A stretch of DNA of 64,000 nt from Arthrobacter sp. NicSoilB4 (GTDB taxonomy: Bacteria > Actinomycetota > Actinomycetes > Actinomycetales > Micrococcaceae). The stretch spans positions 2,294,001 through 2,358,000 of the forward strand of contig NZ_AP024653.1 in the NCBI RefSeq assembly GCF_019977335.1, written 5' to 3'. Positions 8,801 to 18,397 of this stretch are shown in pieces. The notes beneath the pieces are model-generated. The model was given only the letters and a program-made list of their open reading frames with translations, was not told the DNA's origin and did not search any database. The number at the start of each line of letters is the position of its first letter. Within the stretch, counting starts at the first letter, position 1. Position numbers and translations under genes: made by a program.

Positions 8801-8956
8801 GGCATGGACTCTAAGTGACGGCGCATGGGAGCGATCCTAGCGCCGCAGACGATAAACCCCGGACCAGAGGCGCCCCTTGCCGGAAACCTTGCGGAACGCC
8901 TGCCTAAGCCCTGCGCTGGCCAGTCGTAACCGAAGAGCCGTACCGGGCTCGATGCC

Positions 8957-9277
8957 CTATTGCCCGGGAGCCCGGTACGTCGGTGTCTTCTTGGCCGCTT
9001 CGTCAAGATCCTCCGGCGTCAAAAGCGGTTTCAGGCGCACATTCACAGAGCCCGATGAGTTGATCAGGAGCGACAGCGCGGCGGCGTCGGACGGCGCCGG
9101 GACCTCGAAGACCCCCAGCACGTCCCTCTCCCCAAAGGCGTAGTAGAAACATTCGAGCGATCCTCCCACGGACTTGAGGGCATCGACGAGCGCATCACGG
9201 CGCTTCGTTCCCCCCTCGCGCATGAGGCCCTTGATGCCGTCGCCCACATAGTTCGCTTCAAACAGATATTTGGTCAT
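8957..9277 (-). CDS. GYD domain-containing protein
   Basis: A 106-residue soluble protein beginning MTKYLFEANYVGDGIKGLM with the layout of GYD-domain proteins: a ferredoxin-like alpha/beta fold, KRRDALVDALKSVGGSLE, and YAFGERDVLGVFEVP, where the usual GxYD turn appears as GERD. The ATG at 9277 is chosen over 9319 because the family starts with M(T/P)KYL. It sits 225 bp from the universal stress gene on the same strand. Function of the family is unknown. Confidence 0.82.
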   Translation of the reverse strand: MTKYLFEANYVGDGIKGLMREGGTKRRDALVDALKSVGGSLECFYYAFGERDVLGVFEVPAPSDAAALSLLINSSGSVNVRLKPLLTPEDLDEAAKKTPTYRAPGQ

Positions 9278-9502
9278 GGCCCTTCCCGTCCCGTCATATC
9301 CAGGACTCGGGCAACGCAAAGTGCGTCAAAACACTTGACGGCAGGTCCCGGAGGTGGTCCCCAGAATGGGGTTGTGGCCACATCGTAGGCGCTCCCCCGC
9401 GCCCTTACAACGGTTGCCGGAGAGTCGCGTGCCCGGCGGGCCAAATTTCGCCCGGGGCTCCCGGGCGCCAGATGGCAGCCGGGGGCGACGCCGGTCGGCT
9501 CC

Positions 9503-9961
9503 TCAGGCGGCTTTGGGCCGGACGACGAGGACAGGACACGGTGCGTGGGTGATGACCTGGGTGGCGACCGAGCCCAGGTGCAGGCCGGTGAATCCGCCGT
9601 GCCCGCGGAAGCCGACCACCACAAGATCCGCATCCTTGGCGGCGTCGAGTATTGCTCCTGCCGGTGATTCACTGTGAACGACTTGCCCGGTGGCTGCCAC
9701 CCCCGCAGTTTCGGTCGTTTTCAGAGCGTCCGCCTGCAGTTTTTCTGCGGCCTCTTGCGGGGAATCCTCAGCCACGATTTCGCCGGCGGCAGTTTCCAGA
9801 ACCGCCGCATACCAGGCAAGCGGAGGCTTGCGCCAGGCCGTGACCAGACGGATCTGGCCGTTACGCTGCCGGGCCTCCTCTACGGCCCACACCAGCGCAT
9901 TCTGAGAATTCTGGGAACCGTCAAAACCAACCACAATCACGAACGAATCTGTACCGGCCAT
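9503..9961 (-). CDS. Universal stress protein (UspA family)
   Basis: A single-domain Usp of 152 residues. The first strand VIVVGFDGS contributes the adenine-binding Asp, and the C-terminal nucleotide loop reads VVVGFRGHGGFTG then GSVATQVITHAPCPVLVV. This is the G-2x-G-9x-G(S/T) pattern of ATP-binding Usp proteins. ATG at 9961 has a GGAAAG ribosome-binding site; an in-frame ATG at 9973 has none at correct spacing. Usp proteins act in the cytoplasm during stress or growth arrest; the precise partner is unknown. Confidence 0.9.
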   Translation of the reverse strand: MAGTDSFVIVVGFDGSQNSQNALVWAVEEARQRNGQIRLVTAWRKPPLAWYAAVLETAAGEIVAEDSPQEAAEKLQADALKTTETAGVAATGQVVHSESPAGAILDAAKDADLVVVGFRGHGGFTGLHLGSVATQVITHAPCPVLVVRPKAA

Positions 9962-10266
9962 TTGTCTTTCCATTCCCTAGCTTCGCTCAGCAGCCTGGAT
10001 CTTTCAGTCTCTGCGCGGGCTAAAGCCAGTGTCAAGGCAGCACGGATGCCATGGCTGCCCGCGCCCAGAATCCGGCCCATCTGGTCAGGGTGTGGCGCCA
10101 GCCGGGCGGGCGGTCCTATGTTATGGACATGGGATTACTGCGGCACCGGGCACAACGCAAGAATCACCGACGGCGGTAAGGCGGGCCGGGTTCTAAAACA
10201 ATCGGTCCAGGGGTGGTTCCGGGGCCTTCTTGACCGCATTTTTTGAGCGTGACAGGTGGGGGAAAG

Positions 10267-12471
10267 ATGGAGCTGAGAAGACGAACCCGATCTCGTCTCG
10301 CCGCGGCCTTGTGGGGAGTCCTCGGTTACTTCACAGTGAGCGCGCTCTGCGGTGTCCTGGTCGCCGGTTTGGTGGTCCCGGGCATTGCTGCCGCGGGTGT
10401 CGCCGGCAGCAACTCGATCAGGTTCTTCAACCAGCTCCCCTCGGGGCTGACGGTTGATCCGCCGTCGCAGTCAACCAAAGTGCTGAGCGCCGACGGGAAA
10501 CTGATCGCCAACTTCTACGCGGAGAACCGTGTCAGGGTCAGCCTGTCCGAGATGTCCCCGTACATCAAGGACGCGATCATCGCCGTCGAGGACCGGCGCT
10601 TCTACGAACACGCCGGCGTGGACCCCCAAGGGATTCTGCGAGCGCTGTCAAGCAACCTGACCGGCGGCGGCCGGCAGGGCGCGTCCACGCTGACCCAACA
10701 GTACGTCGCCAACGTCGTCACCGAGTCCCTCGTGTCCGCGGACCGGAGCGACGAGGTCATCCGCGGCGGGCAGAAAACCGTCGGGGACAAGCTCCGCGAG
10801 ATCAAGCTGGCCATCGAACTGGAGAAAAAGTACACCAAGGACCAGATCCTCGAGGGTTACCTCAATATCGTGTTCTTCAACCGGGACGCCTACGGCATTG
10901 AGGCCGCGGCACGCTACTTCTACAGCACCACAGCCAAGGATCTCACGCTGCCGCAGGCCGCCCTGCTCGCCGGACTGGTGAACAGCCCCAGCTTCTACGA
11001 CCCGTCCGTCTACCCGGACAACGCCCTACGGCGACGCGACCAAGTCCTGGAAAAAATGCTGAGCCAGGGGATGATCCTTCAAGCAGAGTACGACGCCGCC
11101 ATCGCCACCGGCGTCGACCTCAAGATCACCCCGGGCCGGCAGGGCTGCGCCGGGTCGGAACTTGCACCCTACTTCTGCGACTACGTTTCGCACCTCATCC
11201 TCAACAACCCGGCGTACGGCGTCGACCTCGCCAGCCGCCAGAGGAAGCTGTACCGCGGCGGCCTGACCATCACCACCACCCTGGACAGCAGGATGCAGCT
11301 GGCCGCGCAGGCGCAGGTAGACGCCACGGCCGGGGCCAACCCGGACAAATGGGGTGCGTCGCTGGTCTCCGTCGTTCCCGGCACTGGCAAGATCCTCGCG
11401 ATGGCGCAAAACACCGTGTTCCTCCCCGAACCCGGAAGATTCGATACCCAGCTCAACTTCAACGTCGATTCCAAAGACGCGGACGGCAATGACTTGAACG
11501 GCGCCGGCGGGTTCCAGCCCGGGTCCACCATGAAACCGTTCACGTTCGCGGAGTGGCTCAATTCGGGGAAGTCCCTGACCGCCATGGTGGACGCCTCCAA
11601 GAGGACGTATCCGCTCGATTTTCCGTGGAAGTCCAGCTGCGGCAAGGTGCGCGGCGCCTACAGCACCAAGGAGAAGAAGGCCGGCCTTGACGCCACGGAC
11701 GATCTCCAGAACAACGATGAGGGATACTACCGCCGCATGCCCGTTGACTACGGGCTCTACAACTCCATCAACACGGCAACGTTCGCGGAGGCGGCCCAGC
11801 TGGATTTCTGCAACATCCAGAAGATGGTCGACACGGTCGGGCTGCACAGCGGTTTGGACAACGCCCAGATCAACATGCACCAGCTGGGCAACCTGTTGGG
11901 CGCCATTGGAGTGGCGCCTCTCCACCTTGCAAATGCGTTCGCCACGTTCGCCAACGACGGCGAGTACTGCGCCCCGATCGCCATTGTGGAAGTGACCGAC
12001 CCTTCCGGTCGGAAGTTGCCCGCGGAGACCAAAGACTGCCGCAAAGCCGTCAAGCCCGAGGTTGCCCGGGGCGTGAACTCCGTCCTCCAGGACGTGCTGA
12101 AACGCGGGTCCGGCGTCTACATCAAACCCAAGGTCCACAGCCAGTTCCCGGTGGCCGCAAAGACCGGCACCTCGAACAACAACGGCGCGACGTGGGTGGT
12201 CGGCTACACCTCCGGCATTGCCACCGCGTCCTTCTTCGGAGACACCCTGGAAGGCCAGAAGCGGGCCGGGCAGAACGTCACCATCAACGGCAAGTTCTAC
12301 AAGGGCATTGATGGATATATGCTCGCCGGTCCGCAGTGGGCGAATTACATGCTCGAGGTCGCAGGACTCTACCGTGCCGATCCATTCCCCCCGCCTCCGG
12401 AGTCCATGACCAAGAATCCATCCGAGTCCCCGTCCGCGAAGCAGTCGGAGTCTGCGGGCAGGAGGCGGTGA
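10267..12471 (+). CDS. Class A penicillin-binding protein (bifunctional transglycosylase/transpeptidase)
   Basis: The 734-residue protein has an N-terminal membrane helix (about 15-45), a GT51 transglycosylase domain (EDRRFYEHAGVDPQGILRA with catalytic Glu, GASTLTQQYVANV, LEGYLNIVFF), and a transpeptidase domain with SxxK as STMK, SxN as SIN (YNSINTATF) and KTG as KTGTSNN. It polymerises and crosslinks peptidoglycan outside the membrane. ATG 10267 has a GGTGGGGGA ribosome-binding site directly upstream and is preferred over a TTG at 10243. The C-terminal tail is Pro/Ser-rich. It stands at the head of a rightward run that includes the two unknown genes after it. Confidence 0.92.
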   Translation: MELRRRTRSRLAAALWGVLGYFTVSALCGVLVAGLVVPGIAAAGVAGSNSIRFFNQLPSGLTVDPPSQSTKVLSADGKLIANFYAENRVRVSLSEMSPYIKDAIIAVEDRRFYEHAGVDPQGILRALSSNLTGGGRQGASTLTQQYVANVVTESLVSADRSDEVIRGGQKTVGDKLREIKLAIELEKKYTKDQILEGYLNIVFFNRDAYGIEAAARYFYSTTAKDLTLPQAALLAGLVNSPSFYDPSVYPDNALRRRDQVLEKMLSQGMILQAEYDAAIATGVDLKITPGRQGCAGSELAPYFCDYVSHLILNNPAYGVDLASRQRKLYRGGLTITTTLDSRMQLAAQAQVDATAGANPDKWGASLVSVVPGTGKILAMAQNTVFLPEPGRFDTQLNFNVDSKDADGNDLNGAGGFQPGSTMKPFTFAEWLNSGKSLTAMVDASKRTYPLDFPWKSSCGKVRGAYSTKEKKAGLDATDDLQNNDEGYYRRMPVDYGLYNSINTATFAEAAQLDFCNIQKMVDTVGLHSGLDNAQINMHQLGNLLGAIGVAPLHLANAFATFANDGEYCAPIAIVEVTDPSGRKLPAETKDCRKAVKPEVARGVNSVLQDVLKRGSGVYIKPKVHSQFPVAAKTGTSNNNGATWVVGYTSGIATASFFGDTLEGQKRAGQNVTINGKFYKGIDGYMLAGPQWANYMLEVAGLYRADPFPPPPESMTKNPSESPSAKQSESAGRRR

Positions 12472-12552
12472 CCCGGCCGTTGGCGAATGCCGTGATTCGA
12501 GCCGGCACCCTATGCCGCGGAGCCCCGAGCCTCTATTCTCTTGCCATGAGAG

Positions 12553-13161
12553 TTGGGGGCAAGTTCCGGCGAGGGGAATCGCGCCATTACGTGCGAGTGG
12601 CCCGTGGTTACCTCTAGCGCCGGGCCTCCTGACAACTACGACGCGTTCCTGTCGAGGCTGGACGCCGCGACCACGAGCCTCAGCGCGCGGGCCGGAGCGT
12701 TGGACAAAGCGGTGGCAGCCGTCTCATTGCTCTTGGGACCCTACGAATCCGCCGTCCGGGAATGGGAACGACGGCGCCGTCACGTCGGCGGGCAGCTGGC
12801 CGGGCACTCCGGGCCGCCGCAGTCACACACCGCGCTGCGGGAGCTCCACGACGTGGCGGGCAGGATGGAATCGATGCTCCGCGGCCGCGTCGAGCGCGTC
12901 CAGGAACAGTTGTCGGTGATGCACGGTCGTCGCGAGGCCATCGACAAATCGCTGCTGGAGCTGGAGTTAAGCCGGCTGAAACTGAACTCGTCGCGGATGC
13001 TGTCACAGGACCGCGAAAAACTGAGCAGCGTTTATTCTGCACTTGCCGGCTCCACCGTTGCAGTCTCGGCCCTCCCGGATTCGGGGCTGCTGGGCGATCT
13101 CAGGGAGGCGCGCGAGGCAGTCATCCTGGCCGAAGCGCTGATGGAATTGAAGGGGTACTAA
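12553..13161 (+). CDS. Hypothetical coiled-coil protein
   Basis: About 200 residues, almost entirely helical with heptad-like stretches (LSRLDAATTSLSARAGALDKAVAAV, LREAREAVILAEALMEL). There is no signal peptide. I do not recognise the family. The start is uncertain: a TTG at 12553 opens the frame, while a GTG at 12604 would give a shorter product of 185 residues without the atypical first 17. It is followed after only 2 bases by the membrane protein gene at 13164, so the two are probably co-translated and may form a complex. Confidence 0.6.
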   Translation: MGASSGEGNRAITCEWPVVTSSAGPPDNYDAFLSRLDAATTSLSARAGALDKAVAAVSLLLGPYESAVREWERRRRHVGGQLAGHSGPPQSHTALRELHDVAGRMESMLRGRVERVQEQLSVMHGRREAIDKSLLELELSRLKLNSSRMLSQDREKLSSVYSALAGSTVAVSALPDSGLLGDLREAREAVILAEALMELKGY

Positions 13162-13163
13162 TC

Positions 13164-13706
13164 ATGGATAACTCACCGGTCGTTCCGCCCCGCAAAGACA
13201 CCGTCGCCCTTGTGCGGTGGTCAAAGAAGCCAAGCGAAAATCCCGTGGTCAAATTCGTGATGTTCAGCGTCTTCGGCCTAATTCTGTGCATCGTCCTCAT
13301 GATATTCATCCGCGGCCTCAGGAGCTTCGGCGCCGTCGCCTTGTTTACGCTCTTCTTTGCCGTCTTGCTCACCGTGCCGACGGTCAGGGGCCGGAGGACA
13401 TTCATGTTTGGGCTGACCAAGCGGATCAACGACACCATTGCGGAGATTGCCAGCACCCCGGGCGACCAATTGTCGGTGAAGGAATTCCAGCGACTGGTCA
13501 AGAGCGGGGAGCGCAGGCCGCTCCTTGTCAGCGGGGTGCCCGGGTTGAACCTGCACGTGGAACGGCTGGTATCGCTGGACAACAACGCCCCCGAGAAATG
13601 GCTGGCGGTCTTTACCGTGGACCCTCCGGAAAGCGGGACGGAAAGTTTTGACCGGCTGGTTGCCGCGGCAATTGACGCAGGCCGTGGAGGCGCCAGCGGC
13701 CCCTAG
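13164..13706 (+). CDS. Hypothetical membrane protein, two transmembrane helices
   Basis: A 180-residue protein with an N-terminal cytoplasmic tail, two closely spaced membrane helices (about 30-50 and 54-72) and a C-terminal soluble domain with alternating strands and helices (LSVKEFQRLVKSGERRPLLVSG, EKWLAVFTVDPPES). It is not a family I recognise. The start ATG at 13164 lies 2 bases after the stop of the coiled-coil gene, and its stop overlaps the stop of the convergent DinB gene by 4 bases. Translational coupling with its partner is likely. Confidence 0.68.
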   Translation: MDNSPVVPPRKDTVALVRWSKKPSENPVVKFVMFSVFGLILCIVLMIFIRGLRSFGAVALFTLFFAVLLTVPTVRGRRTFMFGLTKRINDTIAEIASTPGDQLSVKEFQRLVKSGERRPLLVSGVPGLNLHVERLVSLDNNAPEKWLAVFTVDPPESGTESFDRLVAAAIDAGRGGASGP

Positions 13707-14251
13707 CGCGAGGGCTCGGAATTCAAGCCTTTGGCATATCCGGCCTGCCCCACGTGCTGCAGGCAATCGGCGATGGTGCTGACCAGCCGCACCCCGAGCG
13801 TGACGGGAGGGTCCCAGCGCTTGTCGACGATGCGGTCTAAGTCCTCATCTCCGAGGCCTTCCAGGAATGCCACGGTCTGACGGTGGACGGCGTCGTAGTA
13901 CTCGAACAAGAGCTCCGGCGTGGCCCTCACGGCGTCGACCTGTCCGCTCGAGTGGCCGTAACCCGTGTCGCGTTCGGACAGCGGAAGATCAAAGCGTTTT
14001 GCAAACCCCTGCGCGGTCCAGACCTGCCCGAGTCCGGCGGCTGAGGAGACCTGCGCGTCCTCGACCCGGCTCAGGTGCCAGATCAGCCACGCCATCGAGT
14101 TGCCGTTTCCTGTGGGCCGACGGACCAGGGCCTCGCCGTCGGCCCCGTCAAGGGTGCGTGCCACGGTCTCATGGATCCGGCCGAAGGCGTCCAGCAGCAG
14201 TTCGTTGGATTTCATCAAGTCCCTCACGGTGAATTGTCGGTGAGTCCCCAT
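13703..14251 (-). CDS. DinB-superfamily protein (DUF664, mycothiol-S-transferase-like)
   Basis: A 182-residue four-helix-bundle protein. The likely metal ligands are His in WLIWHLSRVED and His in CLQHVGQAGYAKG, with a third His contributed in the YYDAVHRQT helix, as in DinB/DUF664 enzymes that use mycothiol or bacillithiol. The substrate cannot be told from sequence. The ATG at 14251 starts MGTHRQFTVRDLM and fits the family. It is convergent with the two-gene operon on its left. Confidence 0.82.
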   Translation of the reverse strand: MGTHRQFTVRDLMKSNELLLDAFGRIHETVARTLDGADGEALVRRPTGNGNSMAWLIWHLSRVEDAQVSSAAGLGQVWTAQGFAKRFDLPLSERDTGYGHSSGQVDAVRATPELLFEYYDAVHRQTVAFLEGLGDEDLDRIVDKRWDPPVTLGVRLVSTIADCLQHVGQAGYAKGLNSEPSR

Positions 14252-14615
14252 GGTGGCACGCGTGCCGGGCCACCGCTACGCGTGGCTCCCGATTGACCGG
14301 CCCCCGGGACGCGACTGCCACTTCCGGGCCCCCATACCAGCAGTCCGGCAGACGGATTTCCTGCAGACCAAGTTCAATGGCCTGGTGATCCCGGCCAGCA
14401 GCTGACCGGGCAGCGCGGGGCGGCATGGATTCGTAACGGGCCGCGGCCGCCCCCGCTCCCCCACGCATTCTCACCCCCCACTCCAGGGTGGAAACCGACG
14501 CCGCGGGCTCCCGGACTATTTCCTTCCAGCTTGAGGAACCCCTACCGCCCGGTACCGCTGAGGGGCTAAGGTCCAGATCTACCTTGGACGTCCCCCTGAG
14601 TGAGAGGACCGGCAG
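14252..14615. other. Intergenic region between DinB-like gene and M1 peptidase
   Basis: These 364 bases contain no supportable gene; the open frames here have the wrong codon pattern for this genome. The stretch should carry divergent promoters for the flanking genes. No riboswitch, tRNA or clear terminator was seen. Confidence 0.4.
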
Positions 14616-16136
14616 ATGATCGAAACCAGGAGTAATCAAGGGAATGGACGCCTGCGCACACTAGCGATCGTCGTCGTGCTGGCGGCAGGCGGGGCCGGTG
14701 CGGTGAGCGGCACGGCGCAGGCCGCCCCCAACCCCGACGGCGCCGGCTACGTGGCGGGCGCCTCCGGCAGCGGCGACGAGTACTTTCCCCATGCCGGCAA
14801 CGGCGGGTACGACGTCCTGAACTACGATCTCGCCCTCCATTACACCCCGCCAGCAGATCCCGCGGTGCTCGAAGGTAACCTCAACGGCGTCGCCACCGTC
14901 ACTCTCCGGGCGACGAAGGACCTGCAGTCGCTCAATTTCGACCTGCGGGGCCTCGACGTCACTTCGGTCCGGGTCGACGGGAAGGCCGCGAAGCAAGGGA
15001 AATCCCAGGGCGGGAACAGCGCCGAGTGGTCACAGGAGCAGGATGACGCGAACCGGATCTGGGAACTCACGATCGGTTTGCAGCCGAATCTGAAGGCCGG
15101 ACAGAAGACGACGATCGTCATCGAGTACGGCGGAACCACCGGCCGGCCGCTCGACACCACCGGGGCCCTCTACGGGTGGGTCACCACCGCTGACGGCGCG
15201 ATGGTCGTCAACGAGCCCGAGGGCGCTGCGACCTGGTACCCGGTCAACGACGACCCCGAAGACAAGGCAACTTACACGTTCCGCATCACGGTGCCAGAGG
15301 GCAAGACCGCAGTGGCTAACGGCCTGCCGTCCGGCCCGCCGGCAACGAAGGCCGGATGGACGACGTGGACGTGGAAAGCATCGGACCCGATGGCCAGCTA
15401 TCTGTCCACAGCGGGCGTTGGTGACTTCGCCCTGTCCTACGACAAGGGTCCGCGCGGGCTGCCGATCATCAACGCAATCGACGACGGCGTGCCGGACGCG
15501 GAACTGGCGGAGACGACGGCGTCCCTCGCATTGCAGCCGACGATGATCGAGTTCCTGGAGGGCCAGTTCGGGCGGTACCCGTTCGAGGCGTTCGGCGCGA
15601 TTGTCGACGACGACACGGTCGAGTACGCGCTGGAGACGCAGACCAGGCCGGTCTACTCGGGAATCGCGAGCGAGTCCACGGTACTGCACGAGCTGGGCCA
15701 CCAGTGGTTCGGCAATAGCGTGAGTCCCTCCGACTGGCGGGATATCTGGCTGAACGAGGGCTGGGCGACCTACCTCGAGTGGCTGTGGGCCGAGCACCGG
15801 GGCGTCGCGGCGATGCCGCAGCAGTTCTCGAAAGCGGTCGAGTACCTCGATGCGGAGAACCGCTGGGCGCTGAACATCGCCGACCCGGGCCGCGACAACC
15901 TGTTCGCGGGTCAGGTCTATCTCCGCGGCGCCGCCGCCCTCCACGCGTTGCGGGCGAAGATCGGCAACAAGGCGTTCCTCGCAGGGGCCCGCTTGTGGCT
16001 CACCCGGCACAACGACTCGACGGCGACGACCGAGGACTTCGAAGCCGTTATGGAAAAGGCCTCGCGTGAGCACCTCGACGAGTTCTTCGATGATTGGCTG
16101 CGTGAACCCAACCGCCCGGACATGCCGAGGCGCTAG
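14616..16136 (+). CDS. Secreted M1-family metallopeptidase
   Basis: A 506-residue exported protein: signal peptide to about residue 36, N-terminal beta-sandwich, then the gluzincin catalytic domain. Zinc ligands are HELGH (358-362) and Glu381 in WLNEGWATYLE. The usual exopeptidase GAMEN stretch is represented by EYALETQT, as in the shorter bacterial M1 group. It would trim N-terminal residues from peptides outside the membrane. It lacks the large C-terminal domain of aminopeptidase N, as expected for a protein of this length. ATG 14616 is preceded by GAGAGGACC. Confidence 0.92.
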   Translation: MIETRSNQGNGRLRTLAIVVVLAAGGAGAVSGTAQAAPNPDGAGYVAGASGSGDEYFPHAGNGGYDVLNYDLALHYTPPADPAVLEGNLNGVATVTLRATKDLQSLNFDLRGLDVTSVRVDGKAAKQGKSQGGNSAEWSQEQDDANRIWELTIGLQPNLKAGQKTTIVIEYGGTTGRPLDTTGALYGWVTTADGAMVVNEPEGAATWYPVNDDPEDKATYTFRITVPEGKTAVANGLPSGPPATKAGWTTWTWKASDPMASYLSTAGVGDFALSYDKGPRGLPIINAIDDGVPDAELAETTASLALQPTMIEFLEGQFGRYPFEAFGAIVDDDTVEYALETQTRPVYSGIASESTVLHELGHQWFGNSVSPSDWRDIWLNEGWATYLEWLWAEHRGVAAMPQQFSKAVEYLDAENRWALNIADPGRDNLFAGQVYLRGAAALHALRAKIGNKAFLAGARLWLTRHNDSTATTEDFEAVMEKASREHLDEFFDDWLREPNRPDMPRR

Positions 16137-16181
16137 GGCGTTGAGCGACTCGCGGAACGGCCCCTTGGTCCTGCCAGGTCT

Positions 16182-16526
16182 CTAGGCGGATGTCCTGCCC
16201 GACTCCGGGAGGTTCCCGATGATGGTGAAGATCAGGGCCATGTAAAAGATGAAGAACACCACCCACAGGACGAACAAGCCAATCCCCACCCAGCCCAGCA
16301 CGCGCCCCTCGGGCGCAGGCACCCCGTAGGCCTCAGCCTTCTTCGACCGGGCGATCGCCAAGGGCCCGAACAGTACGCCCAGGCTGAAGATCGACAGGAT
16401 GCCGAACACCGTGGCCAGCCGGGCGTGCCGCATGCCCTCCATGTACCAGCGCAGCTGACCCATCGTCACTGGTTGCTGGTCCTGGTTCCGGTAGGCGTAT
16501 TGCGGTCCGTACTGGCTGGTCGACAT
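16182..16526 (-). CDS. DUF4190-like small membrane protein
   Basis: A 114-residue protein with a Tyr/Gln-rich N-terminal tail (about 1-25) and two transmembrane helices (about 38-60 and 80-105) joined by ARSKKAEAYG, resembling DUF4190 proteins (FGILSIFSLGVLFGPLAIA then GWVGIGLFVLWV). The function of this family is not known. The ATG at 16526 has the tail start MSTSQYGPQYAYRN typical of actinobacterial versions; longer in-frame starts lack this. Confidence 0.75.
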   Translation of the reverse strand: MSTSQYGPQYAYRNQDQQPVTMGQLRWYMEGMRHARLATVFGILSIFSLGVLFGPLAIARSKKAEAYGVPAPEGRVLGWVGIGLFVLWVVFFIFYMALIFTIIGNLPESGRTSA

Positions 16527-16607
16527 TGGTCCCCCTGGTATTCCGTGCTGCTGGCGATGGTTGCGGTCACAGCATATGGCGTTGGGGGCGGAAGATTCCG
16601 CAGCCAC

Positions 16608-17288
16608 TCAGGCGCTTCCGGACTCGGCCCGGCGTTTGAGGTTCGCAAACTGCCGGGTCTGCATGACCCAGTGCGAGGGCTCCAGCAACAAGATGCTCAG
16701 AACGGGCTGAAACCATGTCGGCCGGAACGACCAGTACTCGCTGACGACCATCCTGGTGCACCCGCCTGCCGCGTCCTTCAGCTCGAATCCCCACAGCGAG
16801 TCGGTGAAGTAACGGGGCCGCTCTCCGGCCGGATCGAACGGGCGGCCCCGCAGGTCGAGCGACATGCGCAGGCCCAGGAACCGCTCCGGTTCCAGTGCCG
16901 CGACCTCCCACCACTGGCTGCCGTCCGGTGTGCCCGCCAGATGGTCGCCGACAGCGATGTCTTGCCACTCAGGGCGAAGGGACCGAACGCTGGTGCGCCC
17001 GAAATTATCCAGCCGGTCCCAGCTGTACCACCCGCCCCGGTCGGTCCCCATCTGCACCAGCCAGGGCCACACGCGCGAGCGGGGCGCATCGATGGTCACC
17101 GCCATGGTGGCGCTCCGGGTACCGTCCGGGATGAGTCCGTCCCCAGGGTAGGGCCCGTCCGCTTCCCCTGCGGTGGCGCCGGCACGCAGCAGGCGGGGCC
17201 GCACAAATGCCAGGTAGGCGGTCACCAAACCGGCTGCGGCAGCAGCGGCTCCGGCCTTTGCCGGCAAATGCGGTGTGCGGAGCGTCAT
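16608..17288 (-). CDS. SRPBCC family protein (membrane-tethered START-like)
   Basis: This 226-residue protein has an N-terminal hydrophobic segment (about 9-28), then a lipid/hydrophobic-ligand binding SRPBCC fold: IDAPRSRVWPWLVQMGTDR, GGWYSWDRLDN, VGDHLAG and the long C-terminal helix with MQTRQFANLKRRAE. ATG 17288 has a GGGGAG ribosome-binding site; the in-frame start at 17342 has none. Homologues are generally annotated only as SRPBCC; the ligand is unknown. Confidence 0.82.
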   Translation of the reverse strand: MTLRTPHLPAKAGAAAAAAGLVTAYLAFVRPRLLRAGATAGEADGPYPGDGLIPDGTRSATMAVTIDAPRSRVWPWLVQMGTDRGGWYSWDRLDNFGRTSVRSLRPEWQDIAVGDHLAGTPDGSQWWEVAALEPERFLGLRMSLDLRGRPFDPAGERPRYFTDSLWGFELKDAAGGCTRMVVSEYWSFRPTWFQPVLSILLLEPSHWVMQTRQFANLKRRAESGSA

Positions 17289-17536
17289 CGAGTCTCCCCT
17301 CAGTGCCCAGGTGCGGCCTCCCGGGACGCTCGGATACTTCATGAAGCAGCTATCGGTCTATCAGCTACGCAGTGGCCACGGGAAGAGTCCTTGGCCGCAG
17401 GCGACGTCCCTGACCGGCTCAACGCCGGCGTTGCGGCAGAACTTTTTGCCCGGACTGTAATCCTTGGCCATGCCCGGGAAACCTAGTCAGTGAGCGGGAA
17501 GACCAGCCCGCCGTCAAAGAACATGGGGGTTACACA

Positions 17537-18292
17537 ATGAATTCCAAGCGCACCGCCTTCGCCGCAACCGTCGCCATGGCAGGGTTTGCCGTCAGCCTGG
17601 CCCTTGCCGGCTGCGCGACGCAGACTGGCACTCCTGCCGCCGCCTCGAACCCTGCCGAGAGCAGCACGGCCGACCGCACTGCAACGCTGACCGTCGCATC
17701 AACGTCCACCGCGGCGCCGGGGGCCCCCGCCACCGGTGCGGTGCCGGCGTCGAAGGTTCCCAGCTCACCGGCGAAGCACGTGTCTCCCGGGCTGAAGACC
17801 TTCACCTTCCCGGACGGGCACATCTCGTTCGCCTATCCGGAGACGTGGATGGTGCGGACCGTCCTCCCACCGGCCGGACTTCCCGGCGTTGAAGCGATCG
17901 TCGCTGACGCCGCGGGAAACGAACTCCTGACCCTGGCCAACGGCGTCACCGCCGGGTGCGCGGGCGGCCCCGTGTCGCGCCAGGTCTTGGACCAGGCGTC
18001 GGTTCCGGGAATGAAGGCCCCGAACGGCACGGAACCCAGCTTCGGATTCGTTGCGGAAAACTATGGGAACGGCGAGGCGTATTTCATGGGACTCACCGAT
18101 CCCCGGTCGCTGAAGGAAGGAGAGGGCGTCTCGTCCTGGTGCAACCTGATCCCCACGGCGAACGGCGGCCTTTTCACCCGCGTTCATTTTAACGACCCCG
18201 GCTTCCCGAACCACGGCGCGGCCAAGGCCTGGATGGCCACCGATCAGTACGCCCACCTCAAGGCCCTGCTGCTGAGCCTGAAATACGCCTGA
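17537..18292 (+). CDS. Putative lipoprotein
   Basis: A 251-residue protein with a lipoprotein signal peptide: basic NSKRT, a hydrophobic core and lipobox LALAGC with acylated Cys26. A Ser/Thr/Ala-rich tether follows to about residue 75, then a globular domain (FTFPDGHISFAYPETWMVRT) resembling PsbP/DUF-type strands. It would be held on the outer face of the membrane. No enzymatic motif is visible. A strong hairpin terminator follows at 18323. Confidence 0.78.
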   Translation: MNSKRTAFAATVAMAGFAVSLALAGCATQTGTPAAASNPAESSTADRTATLTVASTSTAAPGAPATGAVPASKVPSSPAKHVSPGLKTFTFPDGHISFAYPETWMVRTVLPPAGLPGVEAIVADAAGNELLTLANGVTAGCAGGPVSRQVLDQASVPGMKAPNGTEPSFGFVAENYGNGEAYFMGLTDPRSLKEGEGVSSWCNLIPTANGGLFTRVHFNDPGFPNHGAAKAWMATDQYAHLKALLLSLKYA

Positions 18293-18322
18293 GCCTGGCT
18301 GGACAACCCGAGGCGGATGCGA

Positions 18323-18354
18323 AAAGCCCTGCACCCAACCGGGTGCAGGGCTTT
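18323..18354 (+). terminator. Rho-independent-like terminator
   Basis: Perfect 14-base arms (AAAGCCCTGCACCC and its complement) with an AACC loop, lying 30 bp after the lipoprotein stop. The flanking A and T triplets let it work for the convergent dioxygenase gene as well. Confidence 0.85.
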
Positions 18355-18397
18355 CGCGTTCGCGCTGCCGGGTGACTCACTGCCCGCCGCCGCAGCT

